Source: Sphingomonas arvum
GTDB lineage: Bacteria > Pseudomonadota > Alphaproteobacteria > Sphingomonadales > Sphingomonadaceae
NCBI RefSeq assembly: GCF_026013565.1
Contig: NZ_JAPDOB010000002.1
Span: forward strand, 868,001 to 932,000
Reading direction: 5' to 3'
DNA: 64,000 bases
The notes beneath the pieces are model-generated. The model did no database searches. It was given only the letters and a program-made list of their open reading frames with translations, and was not told the DNA's origin. Shown piece after piece: positions 38,149 to 46,862 of the stretch (position 1 is the first letter of the stretch; every line of letters begins with the position of its first letter). Both the position numbers and the translations under genes were made by a program.

Positions 38149-38228
38149 GGGGGTCTCCTCTTGGGCCGAGCCTCTAGCCAAGGCCGGGCGGCGATGCCAG
38201 TGAGTCGGGCCAAGAGGAGTGTCCGTCC

Positions 38229-39674
38229 ATGCGCCGTATCGCGTTCCTGCCCGTCGTCCTGCTCGCCAGCCCGGCCGCAGCCCAGACCGCCACGCCCGAG
38301 CAACGGATGCAGGCGGCGGCGGACCAGGTCAGCCAGCAGCGGTTGTATCGCGACGTGGCCAAGCTGGTGAGCTTCGGTACGCGGCACACGCTGTCGTCCC
38401 AGACCGACAAGAAGCGCGGGATCGGGGCGGCGGTGCGCTGGGCCGAGGCGGAGCTGAAGAAGAACGGCCTGCAGACGCTGCAGACCTGCGACACGGTGAT
38501 CAAGCCGCCGCGGGTGCCGACGCCGACCAAGGTCTGCAATGCGGTCGGCATCCAGCGCGGGACGGAGCGGCCGAACGACGTGGTGATCATCACCGGGCAC
38601 ATCGACAGCCGGGTGACCGACGTCATGAACGTCAATGCCGACCAGCCCGGCGCCAACGACGACGGATCGGGAACGGCGGCGGTGCTTGAGTCGGCACGGG
38701 TACTGTCGAAGCAGAAGTTCCCGGGCACCATCGTCTATGCGGCGCTGTCGGGCGAGGAGCAGGGGCTGCTGGGCGGCAAGATCCTGGCCGACTACGCCAA
38801 GGCGCAAGGCTGGAACGTGATCGCCAACCTCAACAACGACATCGTCGGTAATTCCTGCGGCTCGGACGGCGTGTGCAACGACAAGGTCGTGCGGGTCTTT
38901 TCCGAAGGGCCGCGGTGGCAGGGGCGGGAGGAGCTGGCGGCGGCACAGCGCAGCCTAGGCGGCGAAAATGATGCGCCGTCGCGCAACATCAGCCGCTTCC
39001 TGGACCGGCTGGCGGAGCGGCTGCCGGGCATTGGGCTGGACGTCATGCAGGTGTGGCGTAACGACCGCTTCGGGCGCGGCGGCGACCATACCGAGTTCCT
39101 CAACAACGGCTTCCCGGCGGTGCGCTTCTCGGTGGCGGTCGAGAATTACGACCAGCAGCACCAGGACCTCAGAACCGAAGGAGGCAAGGTCTATGGCGAC
39201 ACCATCGACAAGATGGATTTTCCGTACCTGACCAAGGTAGTGAAGCTGAACACCGCCGCGCTGATGGCGCTGGCGAGTGCGCCGCCGCCGCCGGTCAACG
39301 CTCGGGTGGAAGGAGCCGTGCAGACCTTTACGCGCGCTCTATGGGAAGAGTCGGAGGGCTCACAATCTTATGTCGTGCGGTGGCGGCGTACGGACGCCTC
39401 GAATTGGACGGAACAGGTCGCCATGCCCAGGCACCGAGCCGAGACGAGCCGTGGTCCTTCCATGTGCCAGATGCTGCGCGGCGACGGTACTCCTCCTCCG
39501 CCACAGCAGCGCGTGAACTTCGGCTGTCAGATCGAATTGAGGAGTATCCGCGTCGACGACTGGGTGTTTGGTGTCTCGTCGGTCAGCGCAGATGGGTGGG
39601 AGAGCCCGGTGGCGAGTGCGGTGCCGGGTGGGGCGTTCAAGCCGTATGTGGCGCCTCCAGCCGCCGCGAAGTGA
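38229..39674 (+). CDS. Secreted M28-family zinc peptidase with C-terminal extension
   Basis: A 481-residue predicted exported aminopeptidase. A signal peptide (about 1-19, ending SPAAAQ) is followed by the M28 catalytic domain, with zinc ligands seen in ITGHIDSR, PGANDDGSG, SGEEQGLLGG and GGDHTEFLNNG. The C-terminal 130 residues contain a fibronectin-like segment (SYVVRWRRTDASNW) interrupted by an Arg/Pro-rich stretch (about 410-440) before DDWVFGVSSVSADG. That stretch looks unlike its surroundings and could mark a local insertion or a compensated frameshift. Confidence 0.88.
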   Translation: MRRIAFLPVVLLASPAAAQTATPEQRMQAAADQVSQQRLYRDVAKLVSFGTRHTLSSQTDKKRGIGAAVRWAEAELKKNGLQTLQTCDTVIKPPRVPTPTKVCNAVGIQRGTERPNDVVIITGHIDSRVTDVMNVNADQPGANDDGSGTAAVLESARVLSKQKFPGTIVYAALSGEEQGLLGGKILADYAKAQGWNVIANLNNDIVGNSCGSDGVCNDKVVRVFSEGPRWQGREELAAAQRSLGGENDAPSRNISRFLDRLAERLPGIGLDVMQVWRNDRFGRGGDHTEFLNNGFPAVRFSVAVENYDQQHQDLRTEGGKVYGDTIDKMDFPYLTKVVKLNTAALMALASAPPPPVNARVEGAVQTFTRALWEESEGSQSYVVRWRRTDASNWTEQVAMPRHRAETSRGPSMCQMLRGDGTPPPPQQRVNFGCQIELRSIRVDDWVFGVSSVSADGWESPVASAVPGGAFKPYVAPPAAAK

Positions 39675-39714
39675 GTTGCTGCAACAAGTTCGACGTGGCG
39701 GCGTAGAGTAGGCC

Positions 39715-41985
39715 ATGCCTCGCAAACCCGCCCACGCCGGCCTGCCGACCCGCCAGCAAATCCTCGACTTCATCCAGCAATCCGGCCAGCCCGCGGGCAA
39801 GCGGGAGATCGCGCGGGCGTTTGGGCTGAACGGGCATGACAAGATCATGCTCAAGTCCCTGCTCAAGGACATGGCCGACGAGGGGCTGATCGACTCGGCG
39901 CCGGGCCGCACGTTCCACAAGGCGGGCGGGGTGCCGAAGGTCACGGTGCTGCGGATTGTCGCGGTCGAAGACCAGGCAGTTGCGGTGCCGGAAAGTTGGC
40001 ATGGGGACGGGCCGCCCCCGAAGCTGCGAGTCATCGAAAAGGGCCGGCGATCGGCTCTGGCGCTGAACGACCGCATCCTGGCGCGGACGGAGGAGCGCGG
40101 GCAGGGCCATGTCGCGCACCTGATGAAGAAATTGCAGCGCTCGGCCGACCTGATCCTGGGCGTCGTCCACGAGGACGAGGACGGCAAGCGCTGGCTTAAA
40201 GCCGTCGACAAGCGCGAGCGGCGGCAGTTGCCGATCAGCGAGTTGGGCGAGGCGCAGACCGGCGACCTGGTGCTGGCCGAGCCGTCCGGACGGCCGCCGC
40301 GGGTGTCGGCACGGGTCGATGCGGTGCTGGGCGACCCGTTCGCGCCGCGCAGCTTCTCGCTGATCGCCATCCACAAGCATGGCCTGCCAGTCGAGTTCCG
40401 GGACGAGACGATCGCCGAGGCGACCGAGGTCTCGCAATTGCCGCTGGGAGAGCGCGAGGACCTCAGGCACCTGCCGATCGTCGCGATCGACCCCGCTGAC
40501 GCGCGCGACCATGACGATGCGATCTGGGCGAGCCCACGCGAGGAGGGCGGCTGGGATGCGATCGTCGCCATCGCCGACGTCAGTTTCTACGTGCGGCCGG
40601 GATCGGCGCTGGACCGCGAGGCGCGGCGGCGGGGTAACAGCGTCTACTTCCCCGACCGGGTCGTGCCGATGCTGCCGCACGAACTGTCGAGCGACATCTG
40701 TTCGCTGAAGGAAGGGCAGGACCGGGCGGCGCTCGCCTGCCACCTGGAGGTGGCGAAGGATGGGACGCTCAGAAATTGGCGGTTCAGCCGGGCGGTGATC
40801 CGGGTGGCGGGCAACATCGCCTATGAGGATGCGCAGGCCGCGATGGACGCGGCGGGCGAGGAGCGGACGGAGGTCGCTTCGTCGCCCTGCTCGATGCCGG
40901 AGATCGAGGGTCCGGTCGCTCCCGAGTTGGTGAATGGCGCACTCAAGCCGTTGTGGGCCTGCTGGCGGGCGCTGCTGGCAGCGCGCAACCGGCGCGAGCC
41001 GCTGGAGCTGGACCTGCCCGAGCGGCAAGTGGTGCTGGACGAGAAGGGGCGGATCGCGTCGGTGGCGCCGCGTGAGCGGCTGGACGCGCACCGGCTGGTC
41101 GAGGATTACATGATCGCCGCCAACGTCGCGGCGGCCAAGGCGCTGGAGGCGAAGAAAGCGCCGGTCATGTACCGGGTGCACGAGACTCCGGGCCGCGAGA
41201 AGCTGACGGCGCTCAAGGACTATCTCAAGACCTTCGACCTGGAGTTCGCGCTGGGGCAGGTGGTGAAGCCGGCCACCTTCAACCGGATCATCGAACGCGT
41301 CGGCGACAGCGAGGCGCGGCCCGAGATCATGGAGATGCTGCTGCGCACGCAGACGCAGGCGCGCTACTCGCCGGACAACCTGGGGCACTTCGGGCTGTCA
41401 CTCGGGTCGTACGCCCACTTCACCTCGCCGATACGACGCTACGCCGACCTGCTGGTGCACCGCAGCCTGGTGCGGTCCTATGGGCTGGGCGAGGGCGGGC
41501 TGCCGGCCGAGGATGCCGAGCGGTTTACGGAGATCGGCGAGAATATCTCGATGCTGGAGCGGCGGGCGATGGAGGCGGAGCGCGAGACGCTGGACCGCTA
41601 TGTCGCGGCCTACCTGGCCGACCATGTCGGGCAGCTGCTGGACTGCCGGATTACCGGGGTGCAGCCGTTCGGCTTTTTCGCGACCGTGGACGGGCTGGGC
41701 GGCGACGGGCTGATTCCCGCGGGCGAGCTGGGTAACGAGTATTTCCGCTACGATGAGGCGGCGCGGTCGCTGGTCGGGGACGAGACACAGGAGACCTACC
41801 GGGTCGGACAGCGGCTACAGCTGCGGCTGGTGGAGGCTAATCCGGTCAGCGGCGCGCTGCGGTTCGAGCCGCCGGAGGGCAGCTACGGACGAGGGATGGG
41901 CCCGCGCAAGGACCGGGTGCGGCGACCGCCGATGGGACGCCGCGGGCGACCGGCCAACATCCGGCACCAGGGCAAGAAGCGCTGA
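39715..41985 (+). CDS. rnr: Ribonuclease R
   Basis: A 756-residue processive 3'-5' exoribonuclease that degrades structured RNA. Domains: N-terminal winged helix (about 5-75), cold-shock domains (about 80-240), an RNB catalytic domain with DPADARDHDDAIWA metal-binding aspartates, and an S1 domain (about 640-720) with a short basic tail ending GKKR. With PNPase in the same window, two of the main 3' exonucleases are represented. It follows the peptidase gene by 40 nt. Confidence 0.96.
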   Translation: MPRKPAHAGLPTRQQILDFIQQSGQPAGKREIARAFGLNGHDKIMLKSLLKDMADEGLIDSAPGRTFHKAGGVPKVTVLRIVAVEDQAVAVPESWHGDGPPPKLRVIEKGRRSALALNDRILARTEERGQGHVAHLMKKLQRSADLILGVVHEDEDGKRWLKAVDKRERRQLPISELGEAQTGDLVLAEPSGRPPRVSARVDAVLGDPFAPRSFSLIAIHKHGLPVEFRDETIAEATEVSQLPLGEREDLRHLPIVAIDPADARDHDDAIWASPREEGGWDAIVAIADVSFYVRPGSALDREARRRGNSVYFPDRVVPMLPHELSSDICSLKEGQDRAALACHLEVAKDGTLRNWRFSRAVIRVAGNIAYEDAQAAMDAAGEERTEVASSPCSMPEIEGPVAPELVNGALKPLWACWRALLAARNRREPLELDLPERQVVLDEKGRIASVAPRERLDAHRLVEDYMIAANVAAAKALEAKKAPVMYRVHETPGREKLTALKDYLKTFDLEFALGQVVKPATFNRIIERVGDSEARPEIMEMLLRTQTQARYSPDNLGHFGLSLGSYAHFTSPIRRYADLLVHRSLVRSYGLGEGGLPAEDAERFTEIGENISMLERRAMEAERETLDRYVAAYLADHVGQLLDCRITGVQPFGFFATVDGLGGDGLIPAGELGNEYFRYDEAARSLVGDETQETYRVGQRLQLRLVEANPVSGALRFEPPEGSYGRGMGPRKDRVRRPPMGRRGRPANIRHQGKKR

Positions 41986-42043
41986 CCTTGCCCGTGGCGC
42001 GTTGCTGCCGGTAGCATCGCGGCAAGCGAACAGGAGAATGAGC

Positions 42044-42406
42044 GTGGCCAAGGACAAGAAGAGCAAGAAGGCCAAGGACGCCCACCCGAACGACCGGCTT
42101 GAGGTCGTCGGGCACGAGAACGGCGGAAAGAAGGGCAAGAAAGCGAAGAAAGCCAAGGACGAAGGCCAGGGCGTTGGCGGCGGGCTGGAAGCGCTGGCGT
42201 CCAAGGTGCTCGACCATCCGCTGGTGGCCGACCTGCTGGCCGTAGGCGCCATGGCGGCCGTGGCGGCCATTGCCGAAAGCGGTAAGGCCGACCCGGCTGC
42301 CGCCAAGAGCAAGGATTCGGTGAAGAAGGCCGGCAAGGCGGCCGCGGCGGCGATCGGGACCCGCCTGCTGAAGGAAGTGACGATCGGCGGCGCGAAGAAG
42401 GGCTAG
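42044..42406 (+). CDS. Lysine/alanine-rich small protein, function unknown
   Basis: About 120 residues. The first 50 are extremely lysine-rich (KDKKSKKAKDA, KKGKKAKKAKDE). Then follows a mostly helical Ala/Val-rich segment (about 55-90, LASKVLDHPLVADLLAVGAMA) and a basic end. GTG 42044 with AGGAG at 7-nt spacing is preferred over the ATG two codons upstream, which would sit almost on the same ribosome site. It shares its CTAG stop with convergent rsmD. It could bind nucleic acid through its basic head; no domain is recognised. Confidence 0.65.
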   Translation: MAKDKKSKKAKDAHPNDRLEVVGHENGGKKGKKAKKAKDEGQGVGGGLEALASKVLDHPLVADLLAVGAMAAVAAIAESGKADPAAAKSKDSVKKAGKAAAAAIGTRLLKEVTIGGAKKG

Positions 42407-42939
42407 GCGGGGCGGCGCAACAGAGTCAGCCGCGCGCGGCCAGTGTCGCGCTCGGCGGCAAGTTCATACGGACCAGGGTCGACGGCCTGGCCGCGTTCGG
42501 TTTCCACCGCCAGCCAGCCGCCGGGTGCGAGCCAATCGGCCGCGCTGACCGCCGCCACCACCTTCCTGCCGGAATTGGCCGCGTAGGGCGGATCAGCCAG
42601 GATCAGGTCCAAGGTGCGGCCGCGGGGCAGGCGCTCTGCGGAGGTGGCGAGGACTTCGACCGCAGCGCCCAGGGTGCGGGCGTTGGCTTCGATCGTGCGG
42701 CGGGCGGCAGCATCGGTTTCGACGAACACGGCCGATGCGGCGCCGCGGGACAGCGCCTCAAGGCCGAGCGCGCCCGAGCCGGCGTAGAGGTCGGCGACGG
42801 TTAAATCATCGAAGCTGCCGAGTCGGCTGGTCAGCATGCTGAACAGGGTTTCGCGGGTGCGGTCGGCGGTCGGGCGGGTGGTCATGCCCGGCGGCGCGGC
42901 GAGCGGGCGGCCCCGCCAGCGCCCGGCGATGATCCTCAC
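42403..42939 (-). CDS. rsmD: 16S rRNA (guanine966-N2)-methyltransferase
   Basis: A 178-residue SAM-dependent methyltransferase. Motifs: MRIIAGRWRGRPL at the N-terminus, SAM site DLYAGSGALGLEALSRGA, and catalytic LILADPPYA. It overlaps the pseudouridine synthase stop by 4 nt, forming a two-gene rRNA-modification unit, as is common in alphaproteobacteria. Confidence 0.94.
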   Translation of the reverse strand: MRIIAGRWRGRPLAAPPGMTTRPTADRTRETLFSMLTSRLGSFDDLTVADLYAGSGALGLEALSRGAASAVFVETDAAARRTIEANARTLGAAVEVLATSAERLPRGRTLDLILADPPYAANSGRKVVAAVSAADWLAPGGWLAVETERGQAVDPGPYELAAERDTGRARLTLLRRPA

Positions 42940-43760
42940 TTGAGCGTCTGGCGGAAGCGGAACAGGTCTTCACGCTGGACTTCGGCGACCTGGCCGGGCT
43001 CCAGCTCGTCCGCGCCAAGCGGGCCGTAGCTGGTGCGGATCAAGCGGGAGACCTGCAGGCCGAGGTAGGCGAGGACGCGGCGCACCTCCCGGTTCTTGCC
43101 TTCGGTCAGCGCCAGCTCGATCCAGGTGTTGCGGCCGGTGCGGCGTTCCAGGTTGGCGTCGATCGAGCCGTAGCGCACGCCCTCGATCTCCACGCCTTCC
43201 GCCAGTTCCTCCAGCTGTTCCTGCGTGATGTCGCCGAACGCGCGGGCACGGTAGCGGCGGACCACGCCAGTCTTCGGCAGCTCGAGCTGGCGCTTCAGCT
43301 CGCCGTCGTTGGTGAGCAGCAGCAGGCCTTCCGTCATGAAGTCGAGTCGGCCGACCGGCATGACCCGCGGCAGGCCGGCGGGGAGCCGGTCGTAGATGGT
43401 GGGGCGGCCCTTGGGATCGTTGGCGGCCGTGAGGCAGCCGGCCGGCTTGTAGAAGCGCCACAGGCGGGCGGCGGCGGGCGGGCGCACCGGCTTGCCGTCG
43501 ACGGTGACGCCGGCAAGGTCGGTGAGGATGGTGGCGGGGGTGGTCAGCTTCTCGCCGTTCAAGGCGATGCGGCCGTCGGCGATCATGCGCTCGATCTCGC
43601 GGCGGGAAGCCACGCCGGCGCGGGCGAGCAGCTTGGCGATGCGCTGCGGCTCGCCGGCGGTGTGCTGCGGTGCCTCGGCGGAGCCCCCGCGCGCCGGAGC
43701 GCTCTTTTTCTGCGTCCGCTTTTGCGGCACAGGTGAGGCTCTCGTTCGTTCCGGGGGCAA
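42936..43760 (-). CDS. rluB: 23S rRNA pseudouridine synthase (RluB/RsuA family)
   Basis: A 274-residue enzyme with an N-terminal basic tail (about 1-35), an S4 RNA-binding domain (about 38-95, RIAKLLARAGVASRREIERM) and the catalytic domain with the active aspartate in VGRLDFMTEGLLLLTNDG. The subfamily (RluB, RluE or RsuA) is inferred from length and the GKNREVRRVL motif. It heads the rluB-rsmD unit and diverges from the receiver gene across only 29 bp. Confidence 0.88.
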   Translation of the reverse strand: MPPERTRASPVPQKRTQKKSAPARGGSAEAPQHTAGEPQRIAKLLARAGVASRREIERMIADGRIALNGEKLTTPATILTDLAGVTVDGKPVRPPAAARLWRFYKPAGCLTAANDPKGRPTIYDRLPAGLPRVMPVGRLDFMTEGLLLLTNDGELKRQLELPKTGVVRRYRARAFGDITQEQLEELAEGVEIEGVRYGSIDANLERRTGRNTWIELALTEGKNREVRRVLAYLGLQVSRLIRTSYGPLGADELEPGQVAEVQREDLFRFRQTLK

Positions 43761-43789
43761 AATATGCGTCCTTGGGTGAAAGGTGTGCT

Positions 43790-44254
43790 TTGGGGCTGTT
43801 CGGCAAGCGGAAGCGGATCGTCAAGCGTATCCTGATCGTGGAGGACGAGCCGCTGGTCGCCTTCGACAATGAGACCATGGTCGCCGACGCCGGTTATGAG
43901 GTGGTCGCCACTGTCGATGACCACGACGATGCGGTCGAGGTGCTCGAGAGTGAATGCGAGCCGCTGCCGCCGAGCGGGGACGAGGACGAGGATCCGCGCG
44001 GGGTCCACCTGATCCTGACGGATATCAGCCTGGCGGGCGACAAGGACGGCTATGCACTGGCGCGGGAAGCGAAACGGCGCGGCATCCCCGTGCTGTTCGT
44101 CACGGCCACCCCGCCGGAAGGCGCGGAGGAGCTGGTGCTGGGCTATCTGCTGAAGCCGTACCAGGAGCGGACGCTTCAGGCGGCGCTGAAGATGATTGAC
44201 CGCAAGCTGAGCGGACAGCCGGTGAAGAAGGTGGACGGACTGGTTCTCTACTAG
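43790..44254 (+). CDS. Stand-alone response-regulator receiver protein
   Basis: A 154-residue receiver domain without output domain. The acidic pocket (IVEDEP), phosphoacceptor Asp in LTDISLAGDKDG, the Thr in FVTATPP and the Lys in LLKPY are all present. A polar insertion (about 55-70, PPSGDEDEDPRG) lengthens the loop before the phosphoacceptor strand. TTG 43790 with AAAGG six nt upstream is the likely start. No histidine kinase gene lies nearby. Single-domain receivers often shuttle phosphate in phosphorelays or bind a target protein. Confidence 0.85.
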   Translation: MGLFGKRKRIVKRILIVEDEPLVAFDNETMVADAGYEVVATVDDHDDAVEVLESECEPLPPSGDEDEDPRGVHLILTDISLAGDKDGYALAREAKRRGIPVLFVTATPPEGAEELVLGYLLKPYQERTLQAALKMIDRKLSGQPVKKVDGLVLY

Positions 44255-45393
44255 GCGAGCGCTTCATCCATCAGGCGGTGGAAGTCGACGACGCCCGCCT
44301 CCAGTGTACCGAGTGTGATCTGATCGATCAGGCCGGAGGCCAGCCCCTGGTGGCAGAGGGCTGCGGCGCGGAAGTCCTCGGCGCCGAAGGTGCCCCCGTC
44401 GAGCAGGTCCCAGCTCTTGCGCCAGTGCGCCTCCGCCTCGGGCGTGCCCGGCGGCTCGGGAATGAGCATGACGTCCTCCACCAGGGTGCGGCCGACCGCC
44501 TGTGGATAGCAGAGCAGCAGGTTCACATAGTCGGGCGAGACGATGATCACGCTGTTAGGGAAGAAGTGGTAGGTGAAGGTTGCGGCGCCGCGCACCTGTC
44601 GCCAGTCGTCCGGGTCCATGCCGGCGAGATAGTCGGCGCGGGCGACCACGGCGCGCTGGTGGCGGCCGATCCGGTCGGCGACGGTGATGCCGTCGGTGAA
44701 GAACTTGGCGATGGTGGCGGCGTGCAGCCGTTGGACGTGGTAGCTTTCAAGAAAGGCGTCGATCACCAGCTTCCAGTTGGCCGCGACGTCGTGTGTGCGG
44801 CGGCGGTAGAGGTGGAGGCCGGCGAGACCGAACGCGTCCATGTCGTCGCTGAGCGCCGCCACGGGCGCGAAGTCGGCGGCGGGATCGGGCGAGGACCAGA
44901 TCAGTCCGCCGCTCTCGTGCGCGGCGAACCGGCGCAGCGGCATGGTCGCCTTGTCGAGGCCGGGGAAGCAGTCGGGGCGCGGCACGCCGGCAAGGGCGCC
45001 GTCCGGCTTGTAGGCCCAGGCATGGTACGGGCAGACGATACGGGCGGCTGGGATGACCTCGCCGGTTTCGATCAGGCGGGTGCCGCGGTGGCGGCAGACG
45101 TTGGCGAGAACGTGCACGCGGCCGTCGGCGTCGCGGCTGACGATCAGCGGCAAGCCATAGTCGTCGTGGGTGACGGCGGTGTTCGGCTTCGGCAGCAGCG
45201 CCGAAGGGCCGAGTAGCAGCGGCGTGCGCGCAAACAGCCGTTCCTGCTCGCGAACGAAGCGGTCCGGGTCGGTGTAGAGGTTGGCGCGGAGCGTGGCGGT
45301 GGCGGCGCCCGCGTCCGAATGGCCTTGCACAAGCCGGTCGATCAGCGCGCGCTGGCCCGGCGTCGGGCGCGACGAACGGAGCGGTGCGTCCAT
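44251..45393 (-). CDS. Rieske-type aromatic ring-hydroxylating oxygenase, alpha subunit
   Basis: A 380-residue oxygenase. The Rieske [2Fe-2S] site is CRHRGTRL followed by CPYHAWAY, and the mononuclear iron site includes ESYHVQRLHAATI. Such enzymes hydroxylate aromatic or N-methylated substrates using a separate reductase. No beta subunit, ferredoxin or reductase is encoded nearby, so it is an orphan alpha subunit, as seen in choline- or carnitine-type monooxygenases as well. It shares CTAG with the receiver gene. Confidence 0.88.
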   Translation of the reverse strand: MDAPLRSSRPTPGQRALIDRLVQGHSDAGAATATLRANLYTDPDRFVREQERLFARTPLLLGPSALLPKPNTAVTHDDYGLPLIVSRDADGRVHVLANVCRHRGTRLIETGEVIPAARIVCPYHAWAYKPDGALAGVPRPDCFPGLDKATMPLRRFAAHESGGLIWSSPDPAADFAPVAALSDDMDAFGLAGLHLYRRRTHDVAANWKLVIDAFLESYHVQRLHAATIAKFFTDGITVADRIGRHQRAVVARADYLAGMDPDDWRQVRGAATFTYHFFPNSVIIVSPDYVNLLLCYPQAVGRTLVEDVMLIPEPPGTPEAEAHWRKSWDLLDGGTFGAEDFRAAALCHQGLASGLIDQITLGTLEAGVVDFHRLMDEALA

Positions 45394-45467
45394 GGCAAGG
45401 GAGACTGCGCCTGTTGCGCCCCGCTTTCAAGCGGCTAGGGTCGAGGGCGAGTAGCGGGGAGATCAGC

Positions 45468-46862
45468 GTGGCGACAGTGGCGGACGAGAGGCGGGAGCTT
45501 GGCTGGCGGAGGTCGCTGCCCGCGGGTCTGCGGCCGTATACGGAGGGTGCGCCGATCGCCGCGCTGTTCCTCGGCGTCTCGTCGGGCTTTCCCTACGCCA
45601 TGATCGGCGCGACGCTGACCACCCGGCTGAAGCAGGACGGCATCGACAAGTCGACCATCACCGCGTTCAGCCTCGTCTTCCTGATGTACAATCTCAAGTT
45701 CCTGTGGGCGTGGATCATCGACGGCGTGCGCCTGCCCGGCCTTGGCCGGCTCGGGCAGCGGGTGTCGTGGATGCTGGTAACCGGCGCGGCGGTGATCGCG
45801 GCGGTGGCCAACCTCGCCTTCGCCAACCCGGCCGACATCGGCTCGGTCGTGACCGCCGCCATCCTGGTCGGGATCGCCGGCGCCAGCTTCGATATCGTGA
45901 TTGACGCGTACCGGATCGAGGCGCTGGAGCCCCGGCAGTTGGGCGTCGGGTCCGGCATGAGCCAGTATGGCTGGCGCATCGGTTCGGCTGGCGCGGGCGC
46001 GCTGGCGCTGGTCGTATCGGCCCGCTCCGGCTGGGAGATGGCGTACCTGGCCTGTGCCGGGCTGGCGCTGCCGGCAATGATCACGGCGCTGATCTATGGC
46101 GAGCCGAGCCGGCACCGTGCTCCGAAGGATCGGCCGGCGCTCGCGGCGACGGTCGAGGCCGTATGGAAGCCGTTCGTCGAGTTCTTCCAACGCCGCGGCG
46201 CCTTCCTGGTGCTGCTCTTCATCCTGCTGCACAAGATTGGCGACACGCTGGCGAACCTGACCTTCCGCCTGCTGTTCGACGACCTCGGTTTCTCCAACGA
46301 CGAGATCGCCCTGTACGACGTGGGTGTCGGTTTCTGGGCCTATCTGATCGGCATCTTTATCGGCGGTGTCATGTACACCCGGCTGGGCATGAAGCGTTCG
46401 GTGATGATCAGCCTTATCCTGATGGCGGTCAGCAATTTCAGCTTCGCGTTGCTGGCGGGAGCTGGGCACAGCAACCTTGGCATGGCCGGCGCGATCGGGT
46501 TCGAGAATATCGCCAGCGGCATCGGCGGCGTGTGTGTCGTGGCCTACTTCTCCGCGCTATGCGACCTGCGCTTCACGGCCGCGCAATATGCGTTGATCTC
46601 GGCCGGAGCGAGCATCGTCGGCCGGTTCCTGACGGGGACCACGGCCGGCGCGCTGATCGACGCCATGGGTTACCCGAACTTCTACCTGATGACGACGGCG
46701 GCCGCTCTGCCTGGCATCCTGCTGTTCTGGCTGATGATGCGGATGGGGCTGATCGACAGTTCGATGGGATCAGCGGGGGTGGTCGGTGAGGGCGACGCGC
46801 GGGCCGATGCGCCTCAGGAAGGGGACTCGTCGTTGAGCGCGAGCACCTCGCCCGCAAGGTAA
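45468..46862 (+). CDS. AmpG-like/PAT-family major facilitator transporter
   Basis: A 464-residue transporter with about 12-14 membrane helices. N-terminal ALFLGVSSGFPYAMIGATL and FLWAWIIDGVRLPGL match the AmpG/acetyl-CoA transporter group, whose members import muropeptides or other solutes. GTG 45468, with GGGGAG upstream, is chosen. The last 49 bp overlap the 3' end of convergent folC, an unusually deep overlap. Substrate unknown. Confidence 0.83.
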   Translation: MATVADERRELGWRRSLPAGLRPYTEGAPIAALFLGVSSGFPYAMIGATLTTRLKQDGIDKSTITAFSLVFLMYNLKFLWAWIIDGVRLPGLGRLGQRVSWMLVTGAAVIAAVANLAFANPADIGSVVTAAILVGIAGASFDIVIDAYRIEALEPRQLGVGSGMSQYGWRIGSAGAGALALVVSARSGWEMAYLACAGLALPAMITALIYGEPSRHRAPKDRPALAATVEAVWKPFVEFFQRRGAFLVLLFILLHKIGDTLANLTFRLLFDDLGFSNDEIALYDVGVGFWAYLIGIFIGGVMYTRLGMKRSVMISLILMAVSNFSFALLAGAGHSNLGMAGAIGFENIASGIGGVCVVAYFSALCDLRFTAAQYALISAGASIVGRFLTGTTAGALIDAMGYPNFYLMTTAAALPGILLFWLMMRMGLIDSSMGSAGVVGEGDARADAPQEGDSSLSASTSPAR

